From Treponema porcinum (GTDB taxonomy: Bacteria > Spirochaetota > Spirochaetia > Treponematales > Treponemataceae): a stretch of DNA of 64,000 bases. Made by a program: the position numbers and the translations under genes. Under the pieces are notes generated by a model. That model was not told where the DNA came from. It did not search any database and saw only the letters and a list, made by a program, of their open reading frames with translations. The stretch covers positions 41,793 to 105,792 of the forward strand of contig NZ_FUWG01000012.1 in assembly GCF_900167145.1 (NCBI RefSeq), read 5' to 3'. Shown piece by piece: positions 9,119 to 17,039 of this stretch; positions within the stretch are counted from its first letter, which is position 1, and each line of letters opens with the position of its first letter.

Positions 9119-9868
9119 TTACAGTACGCAAATAGGTACGAATGTTTCTGCCTTAAGTGAAGCACCGCCAATCAAGCCGCCGTCAATATCAGGCTGGGCA
9201 AGCAGTTCAGGTGCGTTAGAAGCTTTCATTGAGCCGCCGTACTGAATGATGATTTCATCAGCAACTTTCTGATTGTACAATTTTGCAATATAGCCGCGGA
9301 TAAACTTGTGGATAGCCTCTGCATCTTCAGGAGTTGCAGTTTTTCCAGTTCCGATAGCCCAAACCGGCTCGTATGCAATCGTAACGCGCTTCATCTGCTC
9401 TTCCGTTACGCCTGCAAGGTCAGCAGAAAGCTGGAATGCGCATACCTGTTCAGCCTCGCCGGCTTCGCGTTCTGCAAGAAGTTCTCCGATACAAAGGTCA
9501 ACTTCAAGACCTTCGTTCAAAGCGCGGCGAACCTTTTTGTTGATAAGCTCGTCGCTTTCGCCGATTTCGTGGCGTCGCTCTGAATGACCAAGAATGACGC
9601 ACTGAACGCCGATGTCCTTGAGCATTTCAGTAGAAACTTCGCCAGTGTGTGCGCCGTTTGCAGTTGCAGCACAGTCCTGGGCAGCAAGAATGATGTTTGA
9701 GCCTTTTACAACCTGTGCAACGGCATCAAGATAGACAAACGGAACACCAATCATATATTTGTTCGTCTTTCCTTTAAGCTGCTCAACCAAATCTTTAGCA
9801 AGGGCAACAGCTTCTGCCTTGCTTGTATTCATTTTCCAGTTTCCGGCGATATAATGAGTTCTAGCCAT
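9119..9868 (-). CDS. tpiA: Triosephosphate isomerase
   Basis: Glycolytic TIM-barrel enzyme interconverting dihydroxyacetone phosphate and glyceraldehyde 3-phosphate. All signature segments are present: Asn/Lys in GNWKMN, the electrophile His in ILGHSERR, the catalytic Glu in AYEPVWAIGTG (with the mobile loop 6) and the phosphate loop YGGSMKASN. At 249 residues the length is normal. GAAGGA precedes the ATG. It lies downstream of pgk on the same strand but is separated by 182 nt of structured spacer (see 9906-9991), so co-transcription is uncertain. Confidence 0.97.
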   Translation of the reverse strand: MARTHYIAGNWKMNTSKAEAVALAKDLVEQLKGKTNKYMIGVPFVYLDAVAQVVKGSNIILAAQDCAATANGAHTGEVSTEMLKDIGVQCVILGHSERRHEIGESDELINKKVRRALNEGLEVDLCIGELLAEREAGEAEQVCAFQLSADLAGVTEEQMKRVTIAYEPVWAIGTGKTATPEDAEAIHKFIRGYIAKLYNQKVADEIIIQYGGSMKASNAPELLAQPDIDGGLIGGASLKAETFVPICVL

Positions 9869-9905
9869 ATCATTTTCCTTCTATATGAAATAAAAATTTT
9901 TATAA

Positions 9906-9991
9906 AGGAGGGGAAAGCCTTCCCCTACGGCCGCACTTCGTTGCGTCCTACCCTTTCTAGCGGGGCAAAATTCATTCCAACACTGCCCCGC
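9906..9991. other. GC-rich structured intergenic element between pgk and tpiA
   Basis: This non-coding stretch is visibly richer in G+C than the flanks. It contains a 7-bp hairpin with a tetraloop (AGGGGAA 9909-9915 with TTCCCCT 9920-9926), a 7-bp inverted repeat GCGGGGC (9960-9966)/GCCCCGC (9985-9991), and GCAC/GTGC-like pieces between. It could be a dispersed intergenic repeat, a processing signal or the pgk terminator. No second copy was recognised in the window. Confidence 0.5.
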
Positions 9992-10050
9992 AACGCCCCA
10001 AATTGAAGCCAAAGAAAATCTCAGAAATCAAAAAAATCTGCCAAAGAGAT

Positions 10051-11322
10051 TTATTTTGTAGCCAAGATAGCAATTCCTGGCAATGTTTTACCTTCCAGGA
10101 ATTCCAAAGAAGCTCCGCCGCCTGTTGAAACGTGGCTCATTTTGTCTGCAAGGTGGAATTTGTTTACGGCAGCAACAGAGTCTCCTCCGCCTACAACAGT
10201 CATCGCACCGCGTCCTGTAGCTTCTGCTACAAGGCGTGCAACAGTTTCAGTTCCTTTTGCAAATGCATCGAATTCAAATACGCCGACCGGTCCGTTCCAT
10301 ACAATAGATTTTGCAGTTGAAAGAACTTCTTTGTAAAGTTCGATTGTCTTAGGACCAACATCCATAGCCATAAGGTTGTCAGGAATATCTTTTCCGTCAA
10401 CGGCAACAGGTTTTGCATCCGGGCTAAATTCTTCTGCGCCAACGTGGTCAACAGGAAGAACGATTTTTACACCCTTTGCTTCTGCGTCAGAAAGAAGTTT
10501 TTTTGCAGTGTCGATAAAATCATCTTCTACAAGTGATTTTCCAACCTTGCATCCCTGAGCTTTCAGGAATGTATAAGCCATACCGCCGCCGATTACGAGA
10601 GCAGAAGCATTTTTCAAAAGCGACTCAAGAACTGCGATTTTTGAAGAAACTTTTGCACCGCCGATAATTGCAACCTGCGGTTTAGGAGGATTTTCAACCA
10701 TCGGCTGAATGTATTTTACTTCTTTTTCCATAAGGAATCCGCCAACAGACGGAACGTTCATAAATTTAGAAATTGAAGCAGTAGAAGCCTGATCACGGTG
10801 AGCTGTTCCGAATGCGTCATTTACAAAAATGTCGCCGTAAGAAGCAAGTTCTTTTGCCATAACGTCGCGTTCTGCAGAATCTTTTGAAGTTTCTTCTTTA
10901 TGGAAGCGTACGTTTTCAAGCATTGCAACTGCGCCTTCAGGAAGTGCGTCAATAGCAGCCTTCTGTCCGAGTGCATCAGGAAGGAACGTAACTTCTTTTC
11001 CGAGTTTTGAAGCAAAATATTCTACAACAGGCTTCATACGGTTCTTTCCGTTGATGAACTTTTCTGCATCAGCATCAGTCCAGGTCTTTCCGGCTTTTTC
11101 AGCCTTTTCCTGTGCCTTTTTTACGTCCTTTTTCGGGTCACCGAGGTGGCTCATAAGAACAAGACTTCTAGGGTTCTGTTCAAGGATATATTTGATTGTA
11201 GGAAGCGCCGCCATAATGCGGGTGTCATCCTGTACAACTCCATCCTTCATCGGAACATTGAAATCAACGCGCATAATAATGCGTTTACCCTTCAAATCTA
11301 CGTCTTTTACTGTCTTAATCAT
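10051..11322 (-). CDS. pgk: Phosphoglycerate kinase
   Basis: Transfers phosphate from 1,3-bisphosphoglycerate to ADP in glycolysis. Residues 1-180 form the substrate domain with MRVDFNVP and SHLGDPK. The nucleotide domain includes [23 protein letters not shown] and the C-terminal [12 protein letters not shown] and [13 protein letters not shown]. The 423-residue length is at the upper end of the family, with a lysine-rich insertion near residues 65-90. ATAGGAG precedes the ATG by 6 nt. The 5' leader contains the palindrome CCGCCTAGGCGG between promoter and ribosome-binding site. Confidence 0.97.
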   Translation of the reverse strand: MIKTVKDVDLKGKRIIMRVDFNVPMKDGVVQDDTRIMAALPTIKYILEQNPRSLVLMSHLGDPKKDVKKAQEKAEKAGKTWTDADAEKFINGKNRMKPVVEYFASKLGKEVTFLPDALGQKAAIDALPEGAVAMLENVRFHKEETSKDSAERDVMAKELASYGDIFVNDAFGTAHRDQASTASISKFMNVPSVGGFLMEKEVKYIQPMVENPPKPQVAIIGGAKVSSKIAVLESLLKNASALVIGGGMAYTFLKAQGCKVGKSLVEDDFIDTAKKLLSDAEAKGVKIVLPVDHVGAEEFSPDAKPVAVDGKDIPDNLMAMDVGPKTIELYKEVLSTAKSIVWNGPVGVFEFDAFAKGTETVARLVAEATGRGAMTVVGGGDSVAAVNKFHLADKMSHVSTGGGASLEFLEGKTLPGIAILATK

Positions 11323-11340
11323 TTATGACTCCTATATATT

Positions 11341-11403
11341 CCGCCTAGGCGGTAACTTCATTATTTATAGATAAAATATACTGACTTTCTGGTATAAATT
11401 CAA
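11341..11403 (-). promoter_or_regulatory. Promoter and leader palindrome of pgk
   Basis: Minus-strand TTGAAT (11398-11403), 17-nt spacer, TATATT (11375-11380). The leader carries a perfect 12-bp palindrome CCGCCTAGGCGG at 11341-11352, which could be an operator or a small mRNA hairpin (inference). Confidence 0.65.
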
Positions 11404-11413
11404 TGTACCAGAA

Positions 11414-11443
11414 CCTTACTAGAGCACCGTTTTCTGCTATACT
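11414..11443 (+). promoter_or_regulatory. Promoter of the radical SAM gene
   Basis: The -10 box TATACT (11438-11443) ends exactly 6 nt before the ATG at 11450. The -35 match is weak (CTTACT or CCTTAC, 17-18 nt upstream). It is divergent from the pgk promoter, with only about 11 nt between the two -35 regions. Confidence 0.5.
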
Positions 11444-11449
11444 GTAAAT

Positions 11450-12421
11450 ATGAAAACGATACGGAAATTTTCACCGGAAGAAATCATATTCGCCGCGACA
11501 ACCGAATGTAACCTTCACTGCGCACATTGCTTTGTACCGCGTACGGAAAAACGGCTCAGTGCGGACGATGCAATCACCTTTCTGAAAAGCTGTGCCGGTT
11601 CGCAAATTGAAAAAATCGGTTTTTCCGGCGGAGAACCGTTCCTGTACCCGGAATTTATCTGCCGCGTTTCAAAAGCCGCCGTAGAAAACGATTTTCTGTT
11701 CGGAAGAATTATGACGAACGGCGTATGGTGGAAAAATCCTGCGCATCTTGAAAAAACGCTTTCCGACGTCTACGATAGCGGTTTCGACGGAAAAACAGGA
11801 CTAAGCTGGGATGCGTTCCACGGACAGAACAGCGAAAAAATCCTGACGTTCGTAAATACCGTATTAACCGCTTTTGGCACACAGTCACTTGAAATACAGT
11901 CTGTCATACATCCCGATGCAGAAAAAGACAAAGCGTTTCTGGAAAAACTTGAATCTCTTGCCCGGCATTTAGGCTGCACCGTAAAAAAGAACACGGACAA
12001 AAAAAACGGGCGAGGCGTTTTTATTCTGGAAAGCGATGAAATCTGCATTCCTGTATACAGGGAATGGCAGTCCTTTACAGGAGATGATGAGCGCGCCTGG
12101 AAAAGCCGCCGGTGGTTCAAGGATGACTTTTGCGCCGGACCGGGACACGTTCTTTACGTACATCCGGACGGAAACATCGCGCCGTGCTGCGGCTTTGCAA
12201 ACGAAAACAAAGCACTTTTTACAGGAACGATTCATCAGCCTCTAAAAACAGTACTTGAACTGGCAGAAAAGAACGAAATGATAAGAATATGCTATGAAGA
12301 AGGATTAGTCGCGCAAATTCGTCCGCTAAAAAAGAACGGCGTGCTTCCCGGAAAAACAGACGACATCTGCGCATTCTGCGATTTTATCTGCAAGCGGCGC
12401 GCAGAAAAAGAAAACGGATAA
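11450..12421 (+). CDS. Radical SAM protein with SPASM-like C-terminus
   Basis: A 323-residue iron-sulfur enzyme. The radical SAM cluster motif CNLHCAHC (Cys 20, 24, 27; CX3CX2C) is followed by the GGEP SAM-binding motif in GFSGGEPFLYPEF. The C-terminal region has more cysteines, in HPDGNIAPCCGFAN and DDICAFCDFICKRR, typical of an auxiliary-cluster SPASM or twitch domain. Such proteins often mature peptides or modify proteins, but no small precursor-peptide gene is evident beside it, so the substrate is unknown. There is no Shine-Dalgarno; the -10 box 6 nt upstream predicts a leaderless mRNA. It is convergent with lrgB. Confidence 0.85.
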   Translation: MKTIRKFSPEEIIFAATTECNLHCAHCFVPRTEKRLSADDAITFLKSCAGSQIEKIGFSGGEPFLYPEFICRVSKAAVENDFLFGRIMTNGVWWKNPAHLEKTLSDVYDSGFDGKTGLSWDAFHGQNSEKILTFVNTVLTAFGTQSLEIQSVIHPDAEKDKAFLEKLESLARHLGCTVKKNTDKKNGRGVFILESDEICIPVYREWQSFTGDDERAWKSRRWFKDDFCAGPGHVLYVHPDGNIAPCCGFANENKALFTGTIHQPLKTVLELAEKNEMIRICYEEGLVAQIRPLKKNGVLPGKTDDICAFCDFICKRRAEKENG

Positions 12422-12499
12422 TTTCCCTGCCCCTCCCCACACACAAAAAAAAATGCAAATATACCTGTGCATACGGCTTATTTTCTGCGTTCCGTAAAA

Positions 12500-13201
12500 T
12501 TATATAAAACATGACCAGACAGCAGCACCAACAACAGTCAGCAGTCCTGAAACTACAATCGAAAGGCTGCTCATAGCGCCCTCAACATCGCCAAGTTCCA
12601 TAGCCTTTGCCGTTCCCAGCGCGTGAGAAGACGTACCGATTGCAATTCCCTTTGCAACAGGCTCCGTAATCCTGAAAAGCCTCAGCACAGTTTCCGCAGC
12701 AATATTCCCGAATACGCCGGTAATCACGATAACAGTTACCGTAACAGGCACGTATCCTTCAAGTTCCTGCACAACGCCTATTCCGATTGCAGTCGTTATG
12801 GACTTAGGAAGAAGCGTAACATAAGCCGAATGATCCATCTTAAAAAGCAGCGCAAGCAGAAAAATCCCTGTAAGGCTTGAAATCACGCCGGACACAATGC
12901 CGATAATAACAGCACGGCAGTTTTTTTTGAGCAAATCAAACTGCTCGTACAGCGGAACGGCAAGACACACCGTAGAAGGCGTAAGAAGATAGCTGATATA
13001 CCGCGCACCCTCATTATACGTTTTGTAGTCAATGCGAAACACAACAAGAAAGGCAATCGTAAGGAAAATGCTTATCAAAAGCGGATTAAACAGCGCCAGC
13101 TTGAATTTCCGTTTCAAAAGCATACCTATTCCATAGGTCGAAAGGCTGAGCACAACGCCAAAATACACCGGATTATGAAAGAACTGCTGTATGCTAGTCA
13201 T
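12500..13201 (-). CDS. lrgB: LrgB family membrane protein
   Basis: A polytopic inner-membrane protein of about 233 residues (six or more hydrophobic segments) with the LrgB/YohK signature: LTPSTVCLAVPLYEQ, LLPKSITTAIGI, and near the C-terminus GIAIGTSSHALGTAKAMELG, followed by GAMSSLSIVVSGLLT. LrgB acts with LrgA; in other bacteria the pair influences murein hydrolase activity, overflow metabolism or glycolate/pyruvate-type transport. The frame extends to GTG 13207, but ATG 13201 is better spaced from GAGGA. It overlaps the end of lrgA by 8 nt, indicating coupling. Confidence 0.92.
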   Translation of the reverse strand: MTSIQQFFHNPVYFGVVLSLSTYGIGMLLKRKFKLALFNPLLISIFLTIAFLVVFRIDYKTYNEGARYISYLLTPSTVCLAVPLYEQFDLLKKNCRAVIIGIVSGVISSLTGIFLLALLFKMDHSAYVTLLPKSITTAIGIGVVQELEGYVPVTVTVIVITGVFGNIAAETVLRLFRITEPVAKGIAIGTSSHALGTAKAMELGDVEGAMSSLSIVVSGLLTVVGAAVWSCFI

Positions 13202-13562
13202 TTTCACCGTTCCTCTTTTTAGCCCGGCGGATTACAAACTGAGTTACCGCCCCGGAAACGACCATCACAAGAACAGTCGTAACAAGCGTAATCACAAGAT
13301 ATTGAATCCAGGAACCGGAGATAACGCCCCACGATTCAACAAGTCCCACCGCCGCAGGAATAAAAAGCACCGGCATAATGCCGATAAGAAACGAACTTGC
13401 CTCTCGTACCATACTGACTTTTACAATCCGGCATTGCAAAAGCACAAACAGAATAACAATTCCATAAATGCTTGCAGGAACAGGAAGCGGAACGACCGCA
13501 TTCAGAATTTCACCTGCAAACGATACCGCCGCAATAATCAAAAACTGAACAAGAAATTTCAT
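13194..13562 (-). CDS. lrgA: LrgA/CidA family membrane protein
   Basis: A holin-like protein of about 122 residues with four hydrophobic segments. Family features are the opening FLVQFLIIAAVSFAGE, VPLPVPASIYGIVILFVLL and the LIGIMPVLFIPAAVGL helix. It partners LrgB, encoded immediately downstream. An ATG at 13568 lies two codons upstream, but the promoter TTGACA-17-TACTAT ends there, 6 nt before ATG 13562, so 13562 is taken as the start of a leaderless message. A charged C-terminal tail (RRAKKRNGEND) is encoded across the lrgB start. Confidence 0.9.
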   Translation of the reverse strand: MKFLVQFLIIAAVSFAGEILNAVVPLPVPASIYGIVILFVLLQCRIVKVSMVREASSFLIGIMPVLFIPAAVGLVESWGVISGSWIQYLVITLVTTVLVMVVSGAVTQFVIRRAKKRNGEND

Positions 13563-13568
13563 CACCAT

Positions 13569-13597
13569 ATAGTAAAAAAGTATGCGTTACGTGTCAA
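13569..13597 (-). promoter_or_regulatory. Promoter of lrgAB
   Basis: Consensus TTGACA (13592-13597), 17-nt spacer, TACTAT (13569-13574) on the minus strand. The -10 box ends 6 nt before ATG 13562 and overlaps nothing else. Confidence 0.75.
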
Positions 13598-13632
13598 TTA
13601 AAACAAGAAGAGTAACAGAGCGTTTCTACAGC

Positions 13633-14505
13633 TCACTGCAAGTATTCTGCAAACTCAGGATTATGCATAACAAACTGACCGGCGGCAGTATTGTAATCCT
13701 GCCAGGAGGACGTAAAAAGTTTCTGCATTCCGGGCATCGTGATAATATCAGTCGGCATAGCGTAATTCGGATCTATAAGATTTTCATTCATATAATTCCG
13801 TATGCTGTCTACAGAACTGAAAAGGACGTGACAGACGAACGTTGAGCAGACAAACTTATTCATTTCCTCAAATTCTTTAAATTCTTCTTCCTGCGTATGC
13901 GGATGCTTTGATTTTTTAGCGTCAGGATTAGACATCCGCTTCAGCGCAACGCCGGCCATCTTAAAATTGTCGGAAATAGAATAATTTGCAGACTGCGTTT
14001 CATATTTATGCTTCATCCAGGCCACGGCAAGCTCATATTCATCTTTTGAAACAGGAAGTGCAAACGTCGTCTGAAGTGATTTTTCCGGATCACAGGACTT
14101 CATAAACTCATTCGTTGACGTATCGGTACACTGCTCAATCTTAAGATTCGGCTTTGCGTACAAAGTAAGCCCGTAAAAACTGTCCGTCAAATCAAAACCG
14201 ATTGCAATGTGGCTTCCGCTTACAGTGTGGCGCTCGGTAAATTCAAGACCTTTCTGCAGAATGACCGTACCCACATTGTACTTTGCATGCGGATTGTACA
14301 GCCGCAGAAAAAGATATTTTTCCGAAAACGGCGCAGAGACAGAAGTTGTGTCATTTGGATACGGGTACAGATGGACAGATTCCTGATTTTCTTCAAGATA
14401 TTTCCACGTATTTTCACGGATATTTTTTGTAGATGCACATCCAAGACTTATAATTGACAGTAAAATTATAAAGGAAAAGAATATTTTTATTCTATTAAGA
14501 CGCAT
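13633..14505 (-). CDS. Lipoprotein, possible permuted papain-fold (YiiX/NlpC-like) protein
   Basis: A 290-residue protein with a type II signal peptide; the lipobox SLGC puts the lipidated cysteine at residue 23. No family is certain. An early His in GSHIAIGFDL and a late Cys in NKFVCSTFVCHVLF follow the His-first, Cys-last order of permuted NlpC/P60 (YiiX-like) hydrolases, so a cell-wall or lipid amidase is possible (inference). A lysine/histidine/glutamate-rich linker (KKSKHPHTQEEE) precedes the Cys. No Shine-Dalgarno is seen; possible promoter elements (TTGACG and TATACA/TACATT) lie within 45 nt upstream. It is encoded between lrgA and gap. Confidence 0.65.
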   Translation of the reverse strand: MRLNRIKIFFSFIILLSIISLGCASTKNIRENTWKYLEENQESVHLYPYPNDTTSVSAPFSEKYLFLRLYNPHAKYNVGTVILQKGLEFTERHTVSGSHIAIGFDLTDSFYGLTLYAKPNLKIEQCTDTSTNEFMKSCDPEKSLQTTFALPVSKDEYELAVAWMKHKYETQSANYSISDNFKMAGVALKRMSNPDAKKSKHPHTQEEEFKEFEEMNKFVCSTFVCHVLFSSVDSIRNYMNENLIDPNYAMPTDIITMPGMQKLFTSSWQDYNTAAGQFVMHNPEFAEYLQ

Positions 14506-14620
14506 ATTGTATGTATATCAATGTAAGTAAATTTCACAGCAAACGTCAACTAAAAAAGGAGCACGAGGTCGATTTATCTACCGAGTTTTTATATGTAATG
14601 AAAACAACTCTCACTGCATA

Positions 14621-14650
14621 AAAAAAGACCTTCCGCAGAAGGTCTTTTTT
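14621..14650 (-). terminator. Terminator of gap
   Basis: A perfect 13-bp stem with a CGCA loop (14621-14633 with 14638-14650), core GACCTTC/GAAGGTC and A/T flanks. It lies 18 nt after the gap stop and may work in both directions. Confidence 0.92.
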
Positions 14651-14667
14651 TCACATCAAACTAAGCC

Positions 14668-15699
14668 TTAGCAGTTTTCTGAGAAGTATTTGATTGTCCT
14701 TACCATCTGTGATGTGTAAGAGTTTTCGTTGTCATACCAGGAAACAACCTGTACCTGATATGTATCGTCGTCGATTTTTGAAACCATAGTCTGTGTTGCA
14801 TCGAACAAAGAACCGAATTTCATACCGATAACGTCAGAAGAAACAATTTCGTCTTCGTTGTAACCGAAACTTTCTGTTGCAGCAGCTTCCTTCATTGCAG
14901 CATTGATTCCTTCTTTTGTTACGTCTTTGCCTTTTACAACAGCAGTAAGGATTGTTGTAGATCCTGTAGGTGTAGGAACACGCTGAGCAGAACCAATGAG
15001 TTTTCCGTTCAATTCAGGAATTACAAGACCGATAGCCTTTGCAGCACCTGTTGAGTTTGGAACGATGTTCTGAGCACCTGCGCGTGAACGGCGGAGGTCA
15101 CCCTTGCGCTGCGGACCGTCAAGAATCATCTGGTCACCAGTGTAAGCGTGGATTGTAGACATAATTCCGCTCTGAATTGGAGTATAATCATTAAGAGCCT
15201 TAGCCATTGGAGCAAGACAGTTTGTTGTACAAGAAGCAGCAGAAATGATGTTGTCGTTCTTTGTAAGAGTTTTGTGGTTTACATTGTAAACGATTGTTGG
15301 AAGATCATTTCCTGCAGGAGCTGAAATTACAACTTTTTTAGCACCTGCTGTAATGTGAGCAGCAGCCTTATCTTTTGATGTGTAGAAACCTGTACATTCA
15401 AGAACAACGTCTACTTTGTTAGCTGCCCAAGGACAGTTAGCTGCATCTTTTTCAGCAGAGATTTTGATTTCTTTTCCATCAACGATGATAGAATCTTCTG
15501 TAGCAGAAACAGTGTGTTTTCCTTCACCGATTTTTCCGCAGAATCCACCCTGTGCTGTATCATACTTCAAGAGGTGAGCAAGCATTTTCGGGCTTGTCAA
15601 ATCGTTGATAGCAACAACTTCATAACCATCAGCTTCAAACATCTGACGGAAAGCCAAACGACCAATACGGCCAAAACCGTTAATAGCAACTCTAACCAT
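14668..15699 (-). CDS. gap: Glyceraldehyde-3-phosphate dehydrogenase
   Basis: NAD-dependent glycolytic enzyme forming 1,3-bisphosphoglycerate. The 343-residue chain starts with the Rossmann signature [17 protein letters not shown]. The active site is [13 protein letters not shown] (catalytic Cys), with the general-base His in [24 protein letters not shown] and the C-terminal [13 protein letters not shown] are typical. AGGAG lies 10 nt before the ATG. It is a monocistronic unit with a consensus promoter and a strong terminator, consistent with high expression. Confidence 0.98.
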   Translation of the reverse strand: MVRVAINGFGRIGRLAFRQMFEADGYEVVAINDLTSPKMLAHLLKYDTAQGGFCGKIGEGKHTVSATEDSIIVDGKEIKISAEKDAANCPWAANKVDVVLECTGFYTSKDKAAAHITAGAKKVVISAPAGNDLPTIVYNVNHKTLTKNDNIISAASCTTNCLAPMAKALNDYTPIQSGIMSTIHAYTGDQMILDGPQRKGDLRRSRAGAQNIVPNSTGAAKAIGLVIPELNGKLIGSAQRVPTPTGSTTILTAVVKGKDVTKEGINAAMKEAAATESFGYNEDEIVSSDVIGMKFGSLFDATQTMVSKIDDDTYQVQVVSWYDNENSYTSQMVRTIKYFSENC

Positions 15700-15736
15700 A
15701 GTTAGTTGACTCCTATAATTTCAATAAATTACTTAC

Positions 15737-15765
15737 ATTTTATGTTTATTGCAAAATAATGTCAA
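15737..15765 (-). promoter_or_regulatory. Promoter of gap
   Basis: Consensus TTGACA (15760-15765), 17-nt spacer and TAAAAT (15737-15742) on the minus strand, giving a leader of roughly 30 nt with AGGAG. Confidence 0.8.
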
Positions 15766-15999
15766 CGGATTGCAAACTTCTAGTACAGGATAAACAGGTT
15801 CAGTATCATTTTTATTCGCCCCCTATAAAACACGCCGAGACTTTTGGAAAAAAAACGGCATGTTTTTTTTTTATAGCGGACAGAGAAAAAAATCAGTTTA
15901 TAAGCGAACTGTAGATTTCCGACATATTGTTTACGGCGATATTCCTTTGCAAGCGTATAACTTCATAAAACGGACTATCCGATATAAAATTTACTGATT

Positions 16000-16242
16000 T
16001 TACAGATTACTGTTTATATCCGCTAATCTTTCCGTAAGTTCTGTGTCGCCAGTAAGTTGTACCAGAGAGTTCAGGATATCTTCATTTGTTGACCAGTAAT
16101 CTGGCTTAAGTCCAAAACCTTCCGGGCATTCTTCAAACTTCCATACAAATGATGGAAGGTGCATGGCAATTCCAGAATTAGGTAACTGATAACACCAGAC
16201 ATTACCATAGGCAAAACAGCCGGCTGTATTTTCGCTGTAATA
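16000..16242 (-). pseudogene. Remnant of an S41-type peptidase C-terminus
   Basis: Minus-strand open frame of 80 codons without a start, bounded upstream by an in-frame TGA (16243-16245). The translation reads YYSENTAG, then FAYGNVWCYQLPNSGI, then GFGLKPDYWSTNEDIL. The order Gly-rich turn, GNV..Y.LPNSGI, G..PDYW is what the C-terminal end of S41 (tail-specific/C-terminal processing) peptidases looks like. The protease core is absent, so this is a decayed fragment. A second frame just downstream (15893-15995) is also open but unassignable. The gap 15766-17039 otherwise holds only the hairpin, two small ORFs and the clpB terminator. Confidence 0.5.
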
Positions 16243-16256
16243 TCATTTAGATAAAT

Positions 16257-16300
16257 AAAAATATCCTTTGGATAAAAAAATTTATATAAAGGATATTTTT
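16257..16300. terminator. Perfect 13-bp inverted repeat, terminator-like
   Basis: AAAAATATCCTTT (16257-16269) pairs perfectly with AAAGGATATTTTT (16288-16300) across an 18-nt AT-rich loop. It sits just upstream of the peptidase remnant. It may be an old bidirectional terminator or a mobile-element end; the T run lies within the stem on the plus strand. Confidence 0.5.
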
Positions 16301-16491
16301 ATAAAACTTTTACATTCCTAAAAAACACAACCTGTCGGATTTAAGGAAACACAGAATCAACATCCCTGCCGCACAAATAAGAATCTAAAAAAAGTTTCAT
16401 TATCAACTCAAAACCTTTTTAAAACGCTCTTTTCATAACCCACCAATTACTGTATTATAATTGTGTATATTGAAATATAAATTTTTTGTAT

Positions 16492-16644
16492 ATGGGAATT
16501 CATAAAAAAACCGACAAAGATAAGTTTTTCGAGTTTTCCATATATGTATCAAGCAGTATAGACAATATATTTGATTTATTCAGAGAGAATCTTGGTGCGG
16601 ACTCGATTTCAACGATGACGCACAAAGCGTATCAGCATTCATGA
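16492..16644 (+). CDS. Small unknown ORF (50 aa)
   Basis: ATG-to-TGA frame of 50 codons, starting MGIHKKTDKDKFFEF and ending THKAYQHS. It is mixed charged and aromatic, with no signal peptide and no known domain. No Shine-Dalgarno is visible; a TATAAA lies 10 nt upstream. It ends 28 nt before the small HTH gene on the same strand, so a two-gene unit is possible. It could equally be a remnant of a larger decayed gene. Confidence 0.3.
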   Translation: MGIHKKTDKDKFFEFSIYVSSSIDNIFDLFRENLGADSISTMTHKAYQHS

Positions 16645-16672
16645 ATTAGCGGACTGACCGGGAGGTATAAAG

Positions 16673-16879
16673 ATGGATAAAAGGAATAAGTACAGTCTTG
16701 AACTTAAAATGCAGGTTGTGGAAAAATACAAACAGGGAGAATACGGCTATAAAAAACTTGCCCGTGAATTTAACCTTTCAAGAGACACTGTACGTGCCTG
16801 GTGCTTAAATCCAAAGTTGAATCCTGCAATAGCTACGGAAAAGAAAAATGACACAAACGATAACACTACAACAGACTAA
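16673..16879 (+). CDS. Stand-alone HTH protein resembling an IS3 OrfA N-terminus
   Basis: A 68-residue protein with a strong GGAGGT ribosome-binding site 6 nt before the ATG. Residues 5-46 are a helix-turn-helix of the transposase IS3/IS911 OrfA type (YSLELKMQVVEKYKQGEYG, then LAREFNLSRDTVRAWC). OrfA proteins continue into a leucine-zipper coiled coil that leads to OrfB; here the chain ends in an unstructured Asn/Thr/Asp tail and stops, and no OrfB lies downstream. It is either a truncated transposase relic or a domesticated small DNA-binding protein. The intact ribosome-binding site favours expression. Confidence 0.55.
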   Translation: MDKRNKYSLELKMQVVEKYKQGEYGYKKLAREFNLSRDTVRAWCLNPKLNPAIATEKKNDTNDNTTTD

Positions 16880-16942
16880 TCTTCCGGTTTTCTGATTTTA
16901 TTCTCTGAATGTTAAAAAAAAGCATTAACTCCAGCAATTTAT

Positions 16943-16976
16943 AAAAACAGTCCTGCCGTCTGACAGGACTGTTTTT
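16943..16976 (-). terminator. Terminator of clpB
   Basis: A perfect 13-bp stem (16943-16955 with 16964-16976), core CAGTCCTG/CAGGACTG with A and T tails on both sides, so probably bidirectional. It lies about 60 nt after the clpB stop. Confidence 0.88.
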
Positions 16977-17039
16977 ACTTAGAAAAAATCGAAAAAAACA
17001 AGTTTTTCGATGTATACTTTAATATACCAACTGAAAAAT

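Noticed and set aside
12422..12499. ATGCA...TGCAT inverted repeat between the radical SAM gene and lrgB
   Set aside because: Only 5 bp of stem and no T run; not strong enough to call a terminator.
15893..15995. Open frame after the S41 remnant ending YSSLIN
   Set aside because: Too short to assign, no start, and it may be chance in AT-rich sequence.
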